Positions 63,101 to 64,000 of a stretch of 64,000 nucleotides of DNA are shown here, piece by piece. The stretch lies in NCBI GenBank assembly GCA_036852015.1, contig JAANDG010000095.1:186001-250000 (forward strand), in the 5' to 3' direction. The notes under the pieces were generated by a model that was not told the origin of the DNA, searched no databases, and was given only the letters and a program-made list of their open reading frames with translations. Positions within the stretch are counted from its first letter, which is position 1. Each line of letters starts with the position of its first letter. The position numbers were made by a program, and so were the translations under genes. This stretch comes from Pelodera strongyloides (Eukaryota; Nematoda; Chromadorea; Rhabditida; Rhabditidae).

Positions 63101-64000
63101 TTTTAAAGAAGATTATCACAGAAATTGGATTCCAAGTGCATTAAGGCCCTCATGGGAATTGTTCTAAAAAACTGCACGCAAACAGAATACACTAACATAG
63201 TGTGAAAAAACAGCTGACCGTTTATATTGAAAGCCGGCAGTAGATGAATTCGCAAAACGAACTAAATGATTAAACAAACACTAAACATGGGGCATAGCGC
63301 ATAGTCAGAGGAATAATTTATTTTTATCGGAAAACAATAAAAAAAATAAGAATTTGGGGTTCCAAAGGAATGGCGTTGGGGTGGATATATATTGATAGAG
63401 ATGTACACGCAATCGATGGTTGAGGGAGAGGTCACAGTTGAGAGGATAGAACTGTAAGGGGGATAGAGATTGCCCCTGGGTTACGTAGGGGGAGGGGTGG
63501 CTATTCACCGGCTACTCCGCTGTATATTAAATGATAGTAAAACAACCAAAAGCACGTGAAGCCTCAGAAGGTCTTTCAATAACAGCTAAACTCACAGCCC
63601 ACAGTTGGTCATGGAAAAAAAACGGAGTTTGATTCATTATGGTATACTCGGCAAAATGATTTGGCATTACGCGTATCTAATTGGGTACGTATGAAAACAA
63701 GAACAGTACTTCAAAATTAATACGGAGATGTGTGCGAAATATTCCAAATGGGACATTTTAGTGAAAAAAACGAGTGGTATTTTTTTGGGTAATTTACTGG
63801 GAGGGGAAATGGGAAGTGGGTTAACAGAAATATGACCCCAGGGTATATGGACAGATACGCAGGGTGGGGGATGTGCATAGAGAGTGCGATGTCCGTGGAG
63901 TACGCTTGGAAGGAGGGGTGTGGATTAGGCTGCTGCTAAGCGATGCTTAGAGAAAGAAAGCCAAGATTATGACGACTAGAGAAAGTTTCTACATCAGCTG
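57187..64000. other. Upstream region of sax-3/robo, no gene recognised
   Basis: Purine-rich AT-rich DNA on +. Open frames at 58645-58881, 59525-59746, 61083-61325, 62094-62447 and 62467-62763 have basic, repetitive or low-complexity translations with no recognisable domain, signal peptide or phase-linked neighbours. An AATA tetranucleotide run lies at 62814-62829. The first part should contain the sax-3 promoter; a GCAG acceptor at 57258 on minus could start its 5' UTR exon or receive a spliced leader. Confidence 0.45.

Overview
The window is a piece of a nematode nuclear chromosome. It carries many short exons with GT-AG (a few GC-AG) introns, U-rich TTTCAG-type acceptors (some directly before a start codon, as expected for trans-splicing), and typical nematode families: a ZP-domain cuticlin-like protein, a nematode-type glutathione S-transferase, a Sra-superfamily chemoreceptor and a SAX-3/Robo receptor. 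The species and clade cannot be fixed from the sequence. All gene models were built by hand from open frames, splice signals, phase consistency and family knowledge; no search was run.

Layout. 1-1673: nothing recognised. 1674-6062 (+): flavin-containing monooxygenase, 15 exons, 524 aa. 6887-9373 (-): ZP-domain, membrane-anchored cuticlin-like protein, 11 exons, 412 aa. 11586-13188 (+): glutathione S-transferase, 5 exons, 212 aa. 14295-17002 (-): Sra-superfamily 7TM chemoreceptor, 9 exons, about 336 aa. 18829-19989 (-): two phase-compatible exons of an unrecognised Cys-containing gene. 21246-22710 (-): unrecognised gene with exon-encoded 'WSAP' repeats and a possible signal peptide. 23664-28490 (+): ammonium transporter (Amt), 13 exons, 514 aa. 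30310-32229 (-): a second WSAP-repeat gene, 5' end not resolved. 36175-57186 (-): complete sax-3/robo gene, 28 exons, 1243 aa, with a 9.5-kb intron and a 3.2-kb first intron. 57187-64000: upstream of sax-3, no gene recognised.

The spaces between genes and the larger introns hold palindromic non-autonomous elements (18.2-18.6, 29.3-31.4, 32.3-32.8, 33.9-34.2 and 47.7 kb), tRNA-like SINE heads and microsatellites. One element at 34 kb is split by insertion of a second hairpin element, and a relative lies in an FMO intron.

The genes do not form one pathway. FMO and GST are xenobiotic and redox enzymes, the ZP protein belongs to cuticle or apical matrix, and the 7TM receptor and SAX-3 to sensing and axon guidance. 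The most unusual unit is the pair of WSAP-repeat genes that bracket the Amt gene.
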